DNA of 64,000 nucleotides. Source: Treponema denticola ATCC 35405 (GTDB taxonomy: Bacteria; Spirochaetota; Spirochaetia; Treponematales; Treponemataceae). Of the stretch, positions 17,222 to 25,944 are shown piece by piece. Below the pieces are notes generated by a model, which saw only the letters and a list, made by a program, of their open reading frames with translations, was not told the DNA's origin and did no database searches. Within the stretch, counting starts at the first letter, position 1; each line of letters begins with the position of its first letter. The DNA lies in NCBI RefSeq assembly GCF_000008185.1, contig NC_002967.9, forward strand, positions 2,418,001 to 2,482,000, written 5' to 3'. Made by a program: the position numbers and the translations under genes.

Positions 17222-17272
17222 TCAAAAAAACAACAAAGGGAGACCTTTCATCTTTCAGAAAGAGCCTCCCTT
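17222..17272 (-). terminator. Intrinsic terminator after the zinc-ribbon gene
   Basis: AAGGGAG (17236-17242) pairs with CTCCCTT (17266-17272), with additional CTTTC/GAAAG pairing inside. On the minus strand the stem is followed by TGTTGTTTTTTT. It separates the small zinc-ribbon gene from purF. Confidence 0.75.
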
Positions 17273-17306
17273 CTTCGGCATTTTAAGAACTTTTAAACCT
17301 GATCGA

Positions 17307-17477
17307 TTAATGAAAGTCTTTAGGTCGTCGTTCAACTCTTTTACATTTTGAACATTCTGCAATATTTTTAATCTTACCGTTATCGACCATTGTTTTTAAT
17401 ACGATGTCTCCGCCGCAGGGACAATTAAATTTTTGAGTAGCAGCAGCAGTTCGTGAGTTTTTACTTGCACCAGCCAT
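17307..17477 (-). CDS. Small zinc-ribbon protein
   Basis: This 56-residue protein starts at 17477 (MAGASKNSRTAAATQKF), with AGGAGG seven bases upstream and a consensus promoter above that. Two cysteine pairs, CPCGG (Cys19, Cys21) and CSKC (Cys42, Cys45), with a basic end (KRVERRPKDFH) indicate a compact zinc ribbon. The first pair is CxC rather than CxxC. The function is unknown; size, charge and strong expression signals suggest a nucleic-acid- or ribosome-associated protein. It has its own promoter and terminator, so it is an independent transcription unit. Confidence 0.85.
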   Translation of the reverse strand: MAGASKNSRTAAATQKFNCPCGGDIVLKTMVDNGKIKNIAECSKCKRVERRPKDFH

Positions 17478-17526
17478 ACTTGCCTCCTAGTAAAATATTA
17501 TAGATTATAGTTATATCAACCGAATA

Positions 17527-17555
17527 AGTATAAAAAAAAACGGATTTTATGTCAA
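17527..17555 (-). promoter_or_regulatory. Promoter of the zinc-ribbon gene
   Basis: TTGACA (17550-17555), 17 bases (including a T run), then TATACT (17527-17532) on the minus strand, about 50 bases upstream of the ATG at 17477. Confidence 0.85.
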
Positions 17556-17574
17556 TAGATTGATAATATAAAAA

Positions 17575-18096
17575 TCAGCTCCTTTTCTTCAATACAAAGA
17601 AGAGCCAAATGCTGCTTATTCCGTTTATCAAAAAACCGAAACCTATCAAACTTGCAAAGAGGCCTGAAATGCTTGCAGGATTAAAAAGCCCCGAAAGCCC
17701 TATTAGGCATACAATTCCGGCAAAAATCAGCCAAAGCCACCACAGCTTCACACCGTATCTTTTTAGATCGAATGACTTTTTGACCTCAACAGCTCCCAAA
17801 CAAATCAAAAACAGCCCGAGGACGAGCCCGATAAGACCGAGAACGGCACTTGGATTTACCAGACACAAAAGCCCCAGTCCTATAAGAATGATACCCAAAA
17901 CCAAAAAGGTATTCATTTTGATTGAAAGGAACTGATAAATTTCGACAAGTCCGTAAACGATTAACGAAATACCTACAATAGTCACAATAATTCTTGTTAT
18001 ACTGTCAGGGTTAAAAATACATACAAGCCCTAAAACAGTAGACATCACGGCAATAGCCAAAAAAATCATAGAATAAGATAATTTTTTTTCAGACAT
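17575..18096 (-). CDS. DUF308/HdeD-like integral membrane protein
   Basis: This 173-residue protein has six predicted transmembrane segments arranged as three repeats of a two-helix unit. Each repeat carries an NP motif (FNPDSITR, VNPSAVLG, FNPASISG) followed by a Gly-rich helix ending G.(V/I)E or similar. This is the DUF308/HdeD pattern; HdeD is linked to acid resistance in E. coli, but no function is established for most members. It starts 26 bases after the cystalysin-like gene and probably belongs to the glgP unit. Confidence 0.85.
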   Translation of the reverse strand: MSEKKLSYSMIFLAIAVMSTVLGLVCIFNPDSITRIIVTIVGISLIVYGLVEIYQFLSIKMNTFLVLGIILIGLGLLCLVNPSAVLGLIGLVLGLFLICLGAVEVKKSFDLKRYGVKLWWLWLIFAGIVCLIGLSGLFNPASISGLFASLIGFGFLINGISSIWLFFVLKKRS

Positions 18097-18122
18097 ATAT
18101 ACTCCTTATAAATAATACGATA

Positions 18123-19337
18123 TTATAACGATAACAATTTTTTCTTTAATGCATCACCGAGCATTTCCAAATGCTGCTGTAAAATTTTAGTAGGACAGCC
18201 GACATTGATTCTTTCAAAACCGTCTCCTTCAGAGCCGAAAACATAACCTTCATCCGTAAAAAATTGAGCTTCATTATGCATAAAATTTTCCAAAGTTTGG
18301 TTATCCATTCCGAGGGCTCTAAAATCAATCCATTGAAGATAAGTACCTTCAATGAACCTGCTTTTAAGCATGGGAAAATTGGAATCAAAATAGTTTTTAA
18401 CCAGTTTTTGATTATTATCGAGAACTTGAAGAAGCTCCTCAAGCCATTTATCACACTGAGTATAAGCTATTTCGCAGGCTTTAAAACCTAGGGCATTTAC
18501 GCTTGAAGATCTCATCTTTTGAAGCATATTATAATATTTTGTTCTAAGATTTTCATTTTCGACAATTATATTTGATGTAGCAAGACCTGCAACATTAAAT
18601 GTTTTTGAAGGAGCTGTCGCAGTTATGGTATTTGCCGCTATTTCTTTTGAAATACTTGCCATAAGAGTGTGTTTATAGCCGGGCATTACAAGATCATTCC
18701 AAATCTCATCGGAAAAAACTATAACATTATTTTCCAAGGCTATTTCGGCAAGTTTTTTTAATTCTTCTTTTTTCCATACACGGCCCACAGGATTATGAGG
18801 CGAACAAAAGATCAAAAGTTTATTTTTAGGCTGCTTTGCCAAACGTTCAAATTTCTCATAATCTATTGTATAATAATTGTCCTTATCACATAGAAGAGAA
18901 CAATTTACGAGTTCACGTTCATTCATTTCAATTGCCATAGAAAAAGGATAATATACCGGCCGCATAACTATTACACCGTCCCCTTTTTCGGTAAAGGCAT
19001 TTACTGCGGCAAAAAAAGCATTTACGATACCGGGAGTCTGCATAATCATTTCGGGGCTTACACTGTAATCATGTTTACGTTTAAGCCAATTGATTACGGC
19101 ATTATCATAATCGGCATATCGCGTAGAATAGCCCAAAATCAGCCTGTCGAGGTATTCTTTTAGGCCTTCAGTTATTTCGGGCGGGTTTTTAAATTCCATA
19201 TCGGCCACCGAAAGCGGAATTATGCCGTCCGAAACATCAGGTTTCCATTGGTACATAAGCTCCCACTTAGCAGAACCTATGTTTTTTCGCGGAAGGGTAT
19301 TTTCAAAATCATACTTTCTTGTTTTATTGATTGACAT
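18123..19337 (-). CDS. Cystalysin-like (MalY/PatB) pyridoxal-phosphate C-S lyase
   Basis: This fold-type I PLP enzyme of the MalY/PatB group closely resembles T. denticola cystalysin, the cysteine desulfhydrase that releases H2S and lyses red cells. Shared blocks include PRKNIGSAKWELMY, PLSVADMEFKNPPE, FCSPHNPVGRVWKKEEL and IEGTYLQWIDFRALGMD. The Schiff-base lysine is Lys245 in TAPSKTFNVAG. At 404 residues it is slightly longer than cystalysin, and residues differ throughout, so I treat it as a paralogue; the reaction is probably beta-elimination on cystine, cystathionine or cysteine. The ATG lies inside the last codons of glgP (14-base overlap), so the two are translated in a coupled way. 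Confidence 0.88.
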   Translation of the reverse strand: MSINKTRKYDFENTLPRKNIGSAKWELMYQWKPDVSDGIIPLSVADMEFKNPPEITEGLKEYLDRLILGYSTRYADYDNAVINWLKRKHDYSVSPEMIMQTPGIVNAFFAAVNAFTEKGDGVIVMRPVYYPFSMAIEMNERELVNCSLLCDKDNYYTIDYEKFERLAKQPKNKLLIFCSPHNPVGRVWKKEELKKLAEIALENNVIVFSDEIWNDLVMPGYKHTLMASISKEIAANTITATAPSKTFNVAGLATSNIIVENENLRTKYYNMLQKMRSSSVNALGFKACEIAYTQCDKWLEELLQVLDNNQKLVKNYFDSNFPMLKSRFIEGTYLQWIDFRALGMDNQTLENFMHNEAQFFTDEGYVFGSEGDGFERINVGCPTKILQQHLEMLGDALKKKLLSL

Positions 19338-21777
19338 TTATTCTTTCCAGTCTCCAAATTTCATCAACATAGTTTTGAATAGTCCTGTCCGAACTGAATT
19401 TTCCGGAGCGGGCTATATTTAAAATACATTTTTTTGCCCAAGCATGGCGGTGATAATACTCGCTTATAATTTGCTCGTGAGCTTTTTGATAGCTCTTAAA
19501 ATCGGCAAGAATATAATAAGTATCGGGCCTCTGTCCTTCAACACCGTAAATCAAAGAATCGTAAAGCCCTCTAAAGGTTTGTTCTCCCGGCAAGGTATAG
19601 GTCCCGTCGATAAGCTGATTGACCGCCTTTTCCAGTTCGGGGTTTGCTGCAAGGTACTCTCTCGGATTATAGGTGTTTTCCTTATCCATCTTTAAAATTT
19701 CTTCAGCCTTAAGCCCGAAGATAAATTCGTTCTCTGCTCCGGCTTCTTCGATAATTTCAATATTAGCCCCGTCAAGGGTACCGATGGTTACGGCTCCGTT
19801 AATCATAAATTTCATATTGCCCGTACCGGAGGCTTCTTTTCCGGCTGTAGAAATTTGCTCGGAAATATCGGCAGCAGGGAAGATTTTTTCCGCAGCAGAT
19901 ACGCGGTAGTTTTCGACAAAGACAACTCTTAATTTTCCGGCAACCCTGTGGTCGTTATTTATTCTGTCGGCGACCGTGTTGATGAGTTTTATTATTTCTT
20001 TTGCACGCCTATAGGCAGCCGCAGCCTTTGCTCCGAAGATAAAGGTTTGCGGAACAGGGTCATAGGACGGGTCGTTTATGATTCTATTATAAAGGGTCAT
20101 TATATGGAGAATGTTCAGTAACTGCCTTTTATATTCGTGGAGTCGTTTGATTTGAACATCATAGATAGAATCGGGATTGATAAATATGCCCTGATTTTTT
20201 TCAAGGTATTCGGCAAGCCTGATTTTATTTTTGTGCTTAACCTCTATAAAACCTTCTAAAAATTCTTCGTTATCTATAAAGGCTTCAAGCTTTTTTAATT
20301 CATTCAAATTAGTTATCCAGCCGCCGCCTATGTATTTTGTGATAAACTCGGAAAGAAGAGGATTGGCTGTTAAAAGCCAACGCCGTTGAGTTACTCCGTT
20401 GGTCTTATTGTTAAACTTATGGGGATAGAGGTCATAAAAATCGGCAAGCTCTTTGTGCTTTAGGATTTCGGTATGAAGAGCGGCAACTCCGTTTACCGAA
20501 AAGGCACCGGCTATAGCAAGGCGGGCCATGTGAATCTTTCCGTCAGCCATAATCGCCATATTGTTGTGCTTTTTCCAATCGCCCGGATATTTTTCGTAAA
20601 GCTTTGCCAAAAAGCGCCTGTTTATTTCTTCAACGATTTGATAAATCCTAGGCAGAAGTTTTTGAAAAACATCTATCGGCCATTTTTCCAAGGCCTCCGC
20701 TAAAATCGTGTGATTTGTGTAAGCAAAAACCTTCTTTGTAATATCCCAAGCGGCATCCCATTCAAGATGATAATCGTCCATCAAAATACGCATAAGCTCA
20801 GGGATTCCCACAACAGGATGGGTATCGTTTAGCTGGATTACAACATAGTCGGGCAGCTTGGTAAAGTCCGTACCTTCTCTATGTATAAAGGAGCGTATAA
20901 TATCCTGTAAACTTGCAGAAGTAAAAAAGTATTGCTGTTTTAAGCGTAAGTTCATTCCGGGCGGGCCCGAATCATTCGGATATAAAATACAGGAAATACT
21001 CTCGGCATCTATCTGTTTTTGGAAGGCCCTGTTATATTCCATGCTGTTAAAAAGCGGAAGGTCAAAGCCGTCATCGGAAGAAGCTTCCCAAAGGCGGAGG
21101 GTGTTTACCGTGTCCGTACCGTAACCGACAATCGGCATATCATAAGGGGTGGCAATAATTTCTTCTGCTCCGTTTAGATCATAATAGAGTTTCCCGCTTT
21201 CGGATGTTCGGGAAGAAGGAATACCTCCAAAGTAGACCTTAACGCTCAAATCGGAGCGGCGTACTTCCCAAGGGTCGCGGGCAAAAAGCCAGCGGTCGGG
21301 ATATTCTACCTGATAGCCGTTTTCGATTCTTTGCTCAAACATTCCATACTTATAGCGGATACCGTAGCCGTGCCCCGGATAGTTCATGGTTGCAAGAGAA
21401 TCCAAAAAGCAGGCAGCGAGTCTTCCCAAGCCTCCGTTTCCCAAACCGGCATCGGGCTCTTCATCTTCGATAATCGAAAGAGGTTCGGATATTTCATCTG
21501 CAATCTCTTCAATGGTTTTTCGAATACCCATATTGTTTATATTATTGATTAAGGCTCGCCCCATCAAAAATTCGGCTGAAAGATAATACATCCTCCTAAC
21601 GCCGGTTTTCTCTTGAGCATTCATAGTTTTAATCCAGTTAGATTGAATCAGCTCCATAACCGTACTGGCGACGGCATCATAAATCTCTCGGCGGGTAGCC
21701 TTATCAAGACTTTTACTGAAATTTCTCTTTAAGCGTCTTATTACGGAATCCTTAACTTCTTCTTTTGAAATAACCAA
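19324..21777 (-). CDS. glgP: Glycogen/alpha-glucan phosphorylase
   Basis: This enzyme releases glucose-1-phosphate from alpha-1,4-glucans. The PLP attachment site is Lys656 in EASGTGNMKFM. Other family blocks are YYLSAEFLMGRAL, GLGNGGLGRLAACFLDS, QLNDTHPVVGIPELMR and the glucan/phosphate region with NGVTQRRWL and IKRLHEYKRQLLN. The 817-residue length is standard. The start is TTG 21777, chosen because GGAGG lies seven bases upstream and the protein begins at the expected position. A consensus promoter lies upstream; the downstream overlap links it to the cystalysin-like gene. Confidence 0.97.
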   Translation of the reverse strand: MVISKEEVKDSVIRRLKRNFSKSLDKATRREIYDAVASTVMELIQSNWIKTMNAQEKTGVRRMYYLSAEFLMGRALINNINNMGIRKTIEEIADEISEPLSIIEDEEPDAGLGNGGLGRLAACFLDSLATMNYPGHGYGIRYKYGMFEQRIENGYQVEYPDRWLFARDPWEVRRSDLSVKVYFGGIPSSRTSESGKLYYDLNGAEEIIATPYDMPIVGYGTDTVNTLRLWEASSDDGFDLPLFNSMEYNRAFQKQIDAESISCILYPNDSGPPGMNLRLKQQYFFTSASLQDIIRSFIHREGTDFTKLPDYVVIQLNDTHPVVGIPELMRILMDDYHLEWDAAWDITKKVFAYTNHTILAEALEKWPIDVFQKLLPRIYQIVEEINRRFLAKLYEKYPGDWKKHNNMAIMADGKIHMARLAIAGAFSVNGVAALHTEILKHKELADFYDLYPHKFNNKTNGVTQRRWLLTANPLLSEFITKYIGGGWITNLNELKKLEAFIDNEEFLEGFIEVKHKNKIRLAEYLEKNQGIFINPDSIYDVQIKRLHEYKRQLLNILHIMTLYNRIINDPSYDPVPQTFIFGAKAAAAYRRAKEIIKLINTVADRINNDHRVAGKLRVVFVENYRVSAAEKIFPAADISEQISTAGKEASGTGNMKFMINGAVTIGTLDGANIEIIEEAGAENEFIFGLKAEEILKMDKENTYNPREYLAANPELEKAVNQLIDGTYTLPGEQTFRGLYDSLIYGVEGQRPDTYYILADFKSYQKAHEQIISEYYHRHAWAKKCILNIARSGKFSSDRTIQNYVDEIWRLERINVNQ

Positions 21778-21818
21778 GCTTCTACCTCCTTCTTATGTAC
21801 CCATACTACTCTACATTT

Positions 21819-21847
21819 ATTGTATGTCTTTTTTCAGATAAAATCAA
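21819..21847 (-). promoter_or_regulatory. Promoter of glgP
   Basis: TTGATT (21842-21847), 17 bases, then TACAAT (21819-21824) on the minus strand, about 42 bases upstream of the TTG start. Confidence 0.75.
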
Positions 21848-21884
21848 GGCTATTTATTAATTGGTATTTATTAATTGAGGGACT

Positions 21885-22352
21885 TTATATTTTTTTAACA
21901 ACAAATCTGATATATGTATCAAAACCAAGACTCTCATAGAAACACTTTGCATCTTCGTTCAGCTCCCAATGAGTCAACTCGATTTGTGAGGCTTTTTCTT
22001 TAACGGCAATTTTTTCAATTTCTTTTATAAAGGCCTTGCCGATTCCCTTTTGCCTGTATTCAGGAGCTATACCGATTTGATCGATATGTATTCCTCTATA
22101 GGCTTTTCTAAAAGGATTTTCTTGATAATCCCGAATATAAAATAAAGCATAACCGGCATCTTTTCCGTCACAAGAGACAATATAGCAAAACCAATTTTCT
22201 TCTTGTAATTGCTTTTTAAAAAAGTTTAATATTTCATCATATGAAAAAGGTTTAAAATACTCAGGATACAATCTATAATGAAGCTCTTGCACATCTTTAC
22301 TCATTAATGCGATATGCTCTGCATCTTTTGATAACCTAAAATTTAAATCCAT
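21885..22352 (-). CDS. GNAT family N-acetyltransferase
   Basis: This 155-residue GCN5-related acetyltransferase has the acetyl-CoA binding segment IDQIGIAPEYRQKGIGKAF (Q/RxxGxG/A form) and the C-terminal ALHWELN-like strand followed by CFYESLGFD. AGGAGGG precedes the ATG. The substrate is not evident. It is the first of a run of small accessory genes downstream of the glgP promoter region. Confidence 0.88.
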   Translation of the reverse strand: MDLNFRLSKDAEHIALMSKDVQELHYRLYPEYFKPFSYDEILNFFKKQLQEENWFCYIVSCDGKDAGYALFYIRDYQENPFRKAYRGIHIDQIGIAPEYRQKGIGKAFIKEIEKIAVKEKASQIELTHWELNEDAKCFYESLGFDTYIRFVVKKI

Positions 22353-22412
22353 AATTTTTACCCTCCTTATATTTTATAATATTCGAGGTAATAATGGAGC
22401 TATTACCTCAAG

Positions 22413-23078
22413 TCATCCGCTTAAGCGGTTTTCCATTCTTTCTATCGCTCTGATATGAATGCGGTCATGCCAAATAGCTCTACGAATTACTTTTTTAACC
22501 GTCCAATCCTCACTCTCATTACGATACAGCTTATTGCCCTCTTTTAGATATTTTTCCTTTAGCTTTTCTATAAATTCCATACGATTGAGCCGGAACTCAT
22601 CGCCTATATCCATTTCAGTACCGATTTGATTTAGATAGTAGTTTTGAACATTAACAATGTGACGATATTGGTCATTAATTGTACAATATACGTCACCGTA
22701 AAAAGTTTTCCGCTTCATCGTAATGTCAATTAGCGATTTATTCTTCATTCTTTTATATATTTCTTCAGTTTTTGTTCCGGAAAGTAAAACTTTATCACAC
22801 CAAAAAAGAAAATCATCTTGCTTATCAAAATCGATTAGCTCCGAATCAAATATAATATCCGAATCGGCATCTTCAATGTGTAAATCGGATTTTTTTATTT
22901 CTTCATTTATTTGCATATCGATAGCTTTTTCAAAATTAAGCCATTCATTATATAAAGCTATTTCTTTATTGACTTTCCCCCTAGCCTCTTCCAGTGTCTT
23001 TCCGCGAATATAAGCCCCGGGTAAATCAGTTATCCAACCAAGAAAACCTAAGCCGTTAGTTTCGTAGATTATGTGCAT
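22413..23078 (-). CDS. HicB-like plus DinB-like two-domain protein
   Basis: The first 50 residues (YETNGLGFLGWITDLPGAYIRGKTLEEA) match the HicB antitoxin-like fold, in which a short beta sheet normally senses or neutralises a HicA toxin. The C-terminal part (about 140-221), with VKKVIRRAIWHDRIHIRAIERM, resembles the four-helix DinB superfamily of possible metal-dependent enzymes. The middle is acidic. No HicA-like toxin gene adjoins. AAGGAG precedes the ATG. Function is unknown; domain calls are by eye and moderate in confidence. Confidence 0.65.
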   Translation of the reverse strand: MHIIYETNGLGFLGWITDLPGAYIRGKTLEEARGKVNKEIALYNEWLNFEKAIDMQINEEIKKSDLHIEDADSDIIFDSELIDFDKQDDFLFWCDKVLLSGTKTEEIYKRMKNKSLIDITMKRKTFYGDVYCTINDQYRHIVNVQNYYLNQIGTEMDIGDEFRLNRMEFIEKLKEKYLKEGNKLYRNESEDWTVKKVIRRAIWHDRIHIRAIERMENRLSG

Positions 23079-23110
23079 TAAAGACTCCTTGCTGGTTATT
23101 TTATAGTTGA

Positions 23111-23710
23111 TTAACTGTTTATCTTGAATATTATTATATTATTTCCTGATATTTCTACTTTAATTATAGCAATGGAATAATCACCACTAGTTTTTTTATA
23201 ATAAAAAAGATTCCCATCTCTTTTAAATTGCAGATATTGGTCAGTTCCAATAGTAATATTTTTATCAAAAATCACATTTTGAACAGAAAGAGAACGAAAA
23301 GTCTTAATATTAGATTGACCTTTATTAAGAGTTATTGAATCAGTTGGAGAATTTGTAGGCAAAGCCAATAGAAATTGGTTATTATCCAGCATTGTTAAAT
23401 TACATACCCCATTTTGCACAGTGTAAGAGTATAACTTATCATTGTTTAAAATCAGTATTTTTTCTTTTGTTTCCTGTTTTTTCAAAATATTAGTACTGGG
23501 CTTTTTAATAATACAATGAAAGTAACGTTCCCATACACAATCAATCGAATCATTAGGCTGAAGTATTATCATTTTGGATTCATAGTTTTGGGCAAATTCA
23601 AACTCTATAGGATAAGAAGATTTATTTTCAATAGTTACAATTCCTTTTTCTTTTTTACCACAACCGGCAAATAAAATAGCAATCAAAGCAATTAAAACAA
23701 GCTTTTTCAT
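23111..23710 (-). CDS. Lipoprotein of unknown function
   Basis: The signal peptide MKKLVLIALIAILFAGC ends in a good lipobox (LFAGC, Cys17). The mature 183 residues are rich in beta-type patterns, Asn, Ile and Lys. I recognise no domain; the segment IVTIENKSSYPIEFEFA suggests an Ig-like sandwich start. AT content is high, as in neighbouring lipoproteins. A GGAG motif is upstream. It is probably envelope-anchored. Confidence 0.75.
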   Translation of the reverse strand: MKKLVLIALIAILFAGCGKKEKGIVTIENKSSYPIEFEFAQNYESKMIILQPNDSIDCVWERYFHCIIKKPSTNILKKQETKEKILILNNDKLYSYTVQNGVCNLTMLDNNQFLLALPTNSPTDSITLNKGQSNIKTFRSLSVQNVIFDKNITIGTDQYLQFKRDGNLFYYKKTSGDYSIAIIKVEISGNNIIIFKINS

Positions 23711-23802
23711 TCAGTTTTCTCCTTATGAAAATTACTTTATATCATTTATGCGGCATAATCAAGAGACTGCCCATACCAGTGTATTAACACAAAGATATCT
23801 CT

Positions 23803-24435
23803 TTAATCCAAGACGAAATGTTCGGGGATTCTTTCACCCGGCCTGATAACCTGTTTGACCCATTCTTTTTTTATATGCCAGATATTTGCCTGCACATCAA
23901 AGATATTCCAATCGTCTATATCAAAAACTCTGAGCCAGCTGTCCCGCACCCGTTTTTCTTCATCGGGGAACATCCGTGCATATCTTCCATTAATGAACTC
24001 ATAGGAATTTTTAAACCCCTTTTGCTTTATGTCTTCTTCGTAGGCGGCAAGATCTGCTTCGTTTTCAGGAACATAGTGCAGATTTAACACGTAGTCCCAT
24101 TTAAACCCGCTGAAGTACAAGATTTCTTCGTTGGGGACCTCCAAAATGTAGGCAACATTGCCTTCTTCCGGGCGCATACAACTTTTTGCACTCACAGAGC
24201 ACCAGATATGATAATCGGCATAATCGGGCTTTTTTATGCGCTTGGACGATTCTTTTATGAACCAGTCATAACATTTAAGCATAAGAGATGAGATACCTGC
24301 AAGGTGTTCTTCTATGTATATTCTTTTATTAAGAAAAAGCCCCGTTTTTTCCAGAATATCCAGCGACCTTTTATCTTGGCAAGTAAACAATAACGTTTTT
24401 CCGTTTTTGGTATAAGGATTTTTTTTATGCTTCAT
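23803..24435 (-). CDS. DUF3841-like protein
   Basis: This is a 210-residue soluble protein. The pattern LDILEKTGLFLNKRIYIEEHLAGISSLMLKCYDWFIKE, then ADYHIWCSVSAK, and VAYILEVPNEEILYFSGFKWDYVLNLHYVPEN resembles the DUF3841 family, whose members are of unknown function and scattered in bacterial genomes. No signal peptide or membrane segment is present. It starts 10 bases after the cysteine-rich gene upstream and is probably co-transcribed with it. Confidence 0.65.
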   Translation of the reverse strand: MKHKKNPYTKNGKTLLFTCQDKRSLDILEKTGLFLNKRIYIEEHLAGISSLMLKCYDWFIKESSKRIKKPDYADYHIWCSVSAKSCMRPEEGNVAYILEVPNEEILYFSGFKWDYVLNLHYVPENEADLAAYEEDIKQKGFKNSYEFINGRYARMFPDEEKRVRDSWLRVFDIDDWNIFDVQANIWHIKKEWVKQVIRPGERIPEHFVLD

Positions 24436-24445
24436 TCAAATTCTT

Positions 24446-24889
24446 TCAGTTTTCACGCTCACTCATGTATTTTTTTACTTCGGCAGAAGTCAACATACGT
24501 ATCTGTGTATGCGGATATTCTTTATATTTCCCAACAGTAAAAAGAGGTGCGGTTTGTTTGCATTGTTTGTCTTTATTCTTTTTCAAAAATAAAAGCAGAT
24601 CGTCATAGGACGGGAAAATTTTATATGATTTTTTGCCCTTGCTGTTTTCTATTTCGTAGATACCGCAGGCCTTTTTTTCGGTATAATCCGCAGTACGCAA
24701 ATAGAGTTTTGCAATTTCCAATGATTTAAACGGGAAATTCCATCTTTGCAAACCCCGTTGCGGATCATGTTCAATACAAATACATCGGCCGCATGTTCCG
24801 CAGATATATTGCGTATGATTTTCCAAGCAATCTACGGGATTCAGTAATGGGGTAATTCTGTTTTCGTTTACATAGCATTCTTTACACAT
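24446..24889 (-). CDS. Cysteine-rich putative zinc-binding protein
   Basis: This 147-residue protein has its cysteines packed in the first 40 residues: MCKEC, DCLENH, ICGTCGRCIC, IEH. This looks like one or two zinc fingers. The remainder is basic with Lys/Tyr-rich segments and no recognised domain. AGGAGG precedes the ATG. It lies in the accessory cluster between a flavin-reductase-fold gene and a DUF3841-like gene. Function unknown. Confidence 0.7.
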   Translation of the reverse strand: MCKECYVNENRITPLLNPVDCLENHTQYICGTCGRCICIEHDPQRGLQRWNFPFKSLEIAKLYLRTADYTEKKACGIYEIENSKGKKSYKIFPSYDDLLLFLKKNKDKQCKQTAPLFTVGKYKEYPHTQIRMLTSAEVKKYMSEREN

Positions 24890-24901
24890 AGTATCCTCCT
24901 A

Positions 24902-25378
24902 TTAAACCTTAGCTCTGCTTTTTGCTGTTACACATGGAACATCGATACGTAAAACAGTAACCTGTTTTGTCATCTGTTCGGTTATTTCAAAATCTCTGCC
25001 TGTCTGTGTTTTCATCAACAGCTGCAAGCCTAAAATCTTTTCTTTTACATCTTCAACAAAAACAGCTGTACCGTCTCCCATAACGCTTGCATATTCCGAT
25101 CCGTACTCACACGGAATTTCTCCTCCGGAAATAATCACAGCTTCCGTTTCAAGCTCGATAAAAACATGCGAATTCTTGTTGATAATATCCAGCTTCCGCC
25201 CTTTTTTTGCGCAGTGCACATATAAAGTCAATTTGCCTTCGTTAAATATAAAACCGTACTGCATCGGCACTACATACGGCCGGTCATTATCGATCATACC
25301 GATATGTACAACCTTTGCTTTTTCGATAATTGATTGTATTTGCCGATTATCCGTTACTGCCCTGTCTACTCTTCTCAT
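24902..25378 (-). CDS. Pyridoxamine 5'-phosphate oxidase-like (NimA-type) flavoprotein
   Basis: The start is 25378 (MRRVDRAVTD), with GGGAGG seven bases upstream; a TTG five codons earlier lies inside that site. The 158-residue protein has the split beta-barrel FMN-binding pattern: VVHIGMIDNDRPYVVPMQYGF, LTLYVHCAKKGRKLDIINKN, and VMGDGTAVFVED. This matches the nitroimidazole resistance (NimA)/PNPOx-like family. The reaction is unknown. Base composition is less A-rich than flanking genes, as with the next gene. Confidence 0.88.
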   Translation of the reverse strand: MRRVDRAVTDNRQIQSIIEKAKVVHIGMIDNDRPYVVPMQYGFIFNEGKLTLYVHCAKKGRKLDIINKNSHVFIELETEAVIISGGEIPCEYGSEYASVMGDGTAVFVEDVKEKILGLQLLMKTQTGRDFEITEQMTKQVTVLRIDVPCVTAKSRAKV

Positions 25379-25419
25379 AAATAAACCTCCCAATCGAATT
25401 ACAAATTATTCATTACCAA

Positions 25420-25923
25420 TTAGTTATGTATTTTTCTCCACGGAATAAAGCGGTTGACCCGTTTACTATAAGCTTTATATTCCTCGCCGAAACGTTCTGA
25501 AAGCCATCTTTCTTCCGTGAGCTTCATAAACACGGTAAGGTATACCCAAAAGAGCGGCGGCAAAATCAATACATACCAATTCCGGCAGAATAGCAGAGCG
25601 CCGATACAGATAAACAAAAAAGCGGAATAAATGGGATTACGCACGATGGCATACACGCCGCCGGTTTCAAGCCGGTTCGATTTTATCGTGATGTCGATCT
25701 TGGCACTGAATACCGCAGCGTACCACAAGATAATACCGCCTGCAATACACAAGATTCCGGCAATTACAAAAAGAACCGTAATGACCCCGCCGCCAACATC
25801 GCCGCTTGTAAGCATATTGAATTTGACAAGCGCAATCCCTGCAGCGGTGAACGCAATCATAATTGCAATACACACCGGTCCGACACCCATAACAGGAAGA
25901 TGTTCTTGGTTTTCTTTTTTCAT
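25420..25923 (-). CDS. Isoprenylcysteine carboxyl methyltransferase-like membrane protein
   Basis: This 167-residue membrane protein has about four helices and the C-terminal signature of ICMT/phospholipid methyltransferase-like enzymes: GGVYAIVRNPIYSAFLF, then EERWLSERFGEEYKAYSKRVNRFIPW. These residues bind S-adenosylmethionine in the family. The substrate in bacteria is generally unknown. GC content and codon use look higher than in the surrounding genes, suggesting recent acquisition. Repeat copy 4 occupies its leader. Confidence 0.87.
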   Translation of the reverse strand: MKKENQEHLPVMGVGPVCIAIMIAFTAAGIALVKFNMLTSGDVGGGVITVLFVIAGILCIAGGIILWYAAVFSAKIDITIKSNRLETGGVYAIVRNPIYSAFLFICIGALLFCRNWYVLILPPLFWVYLTVFMKLTEERWLSERFGEEYKAYSKRVNRFIPWRKIHN

Positions 25924-25944
25924 CCTATATAAAATCCTTCCTTA

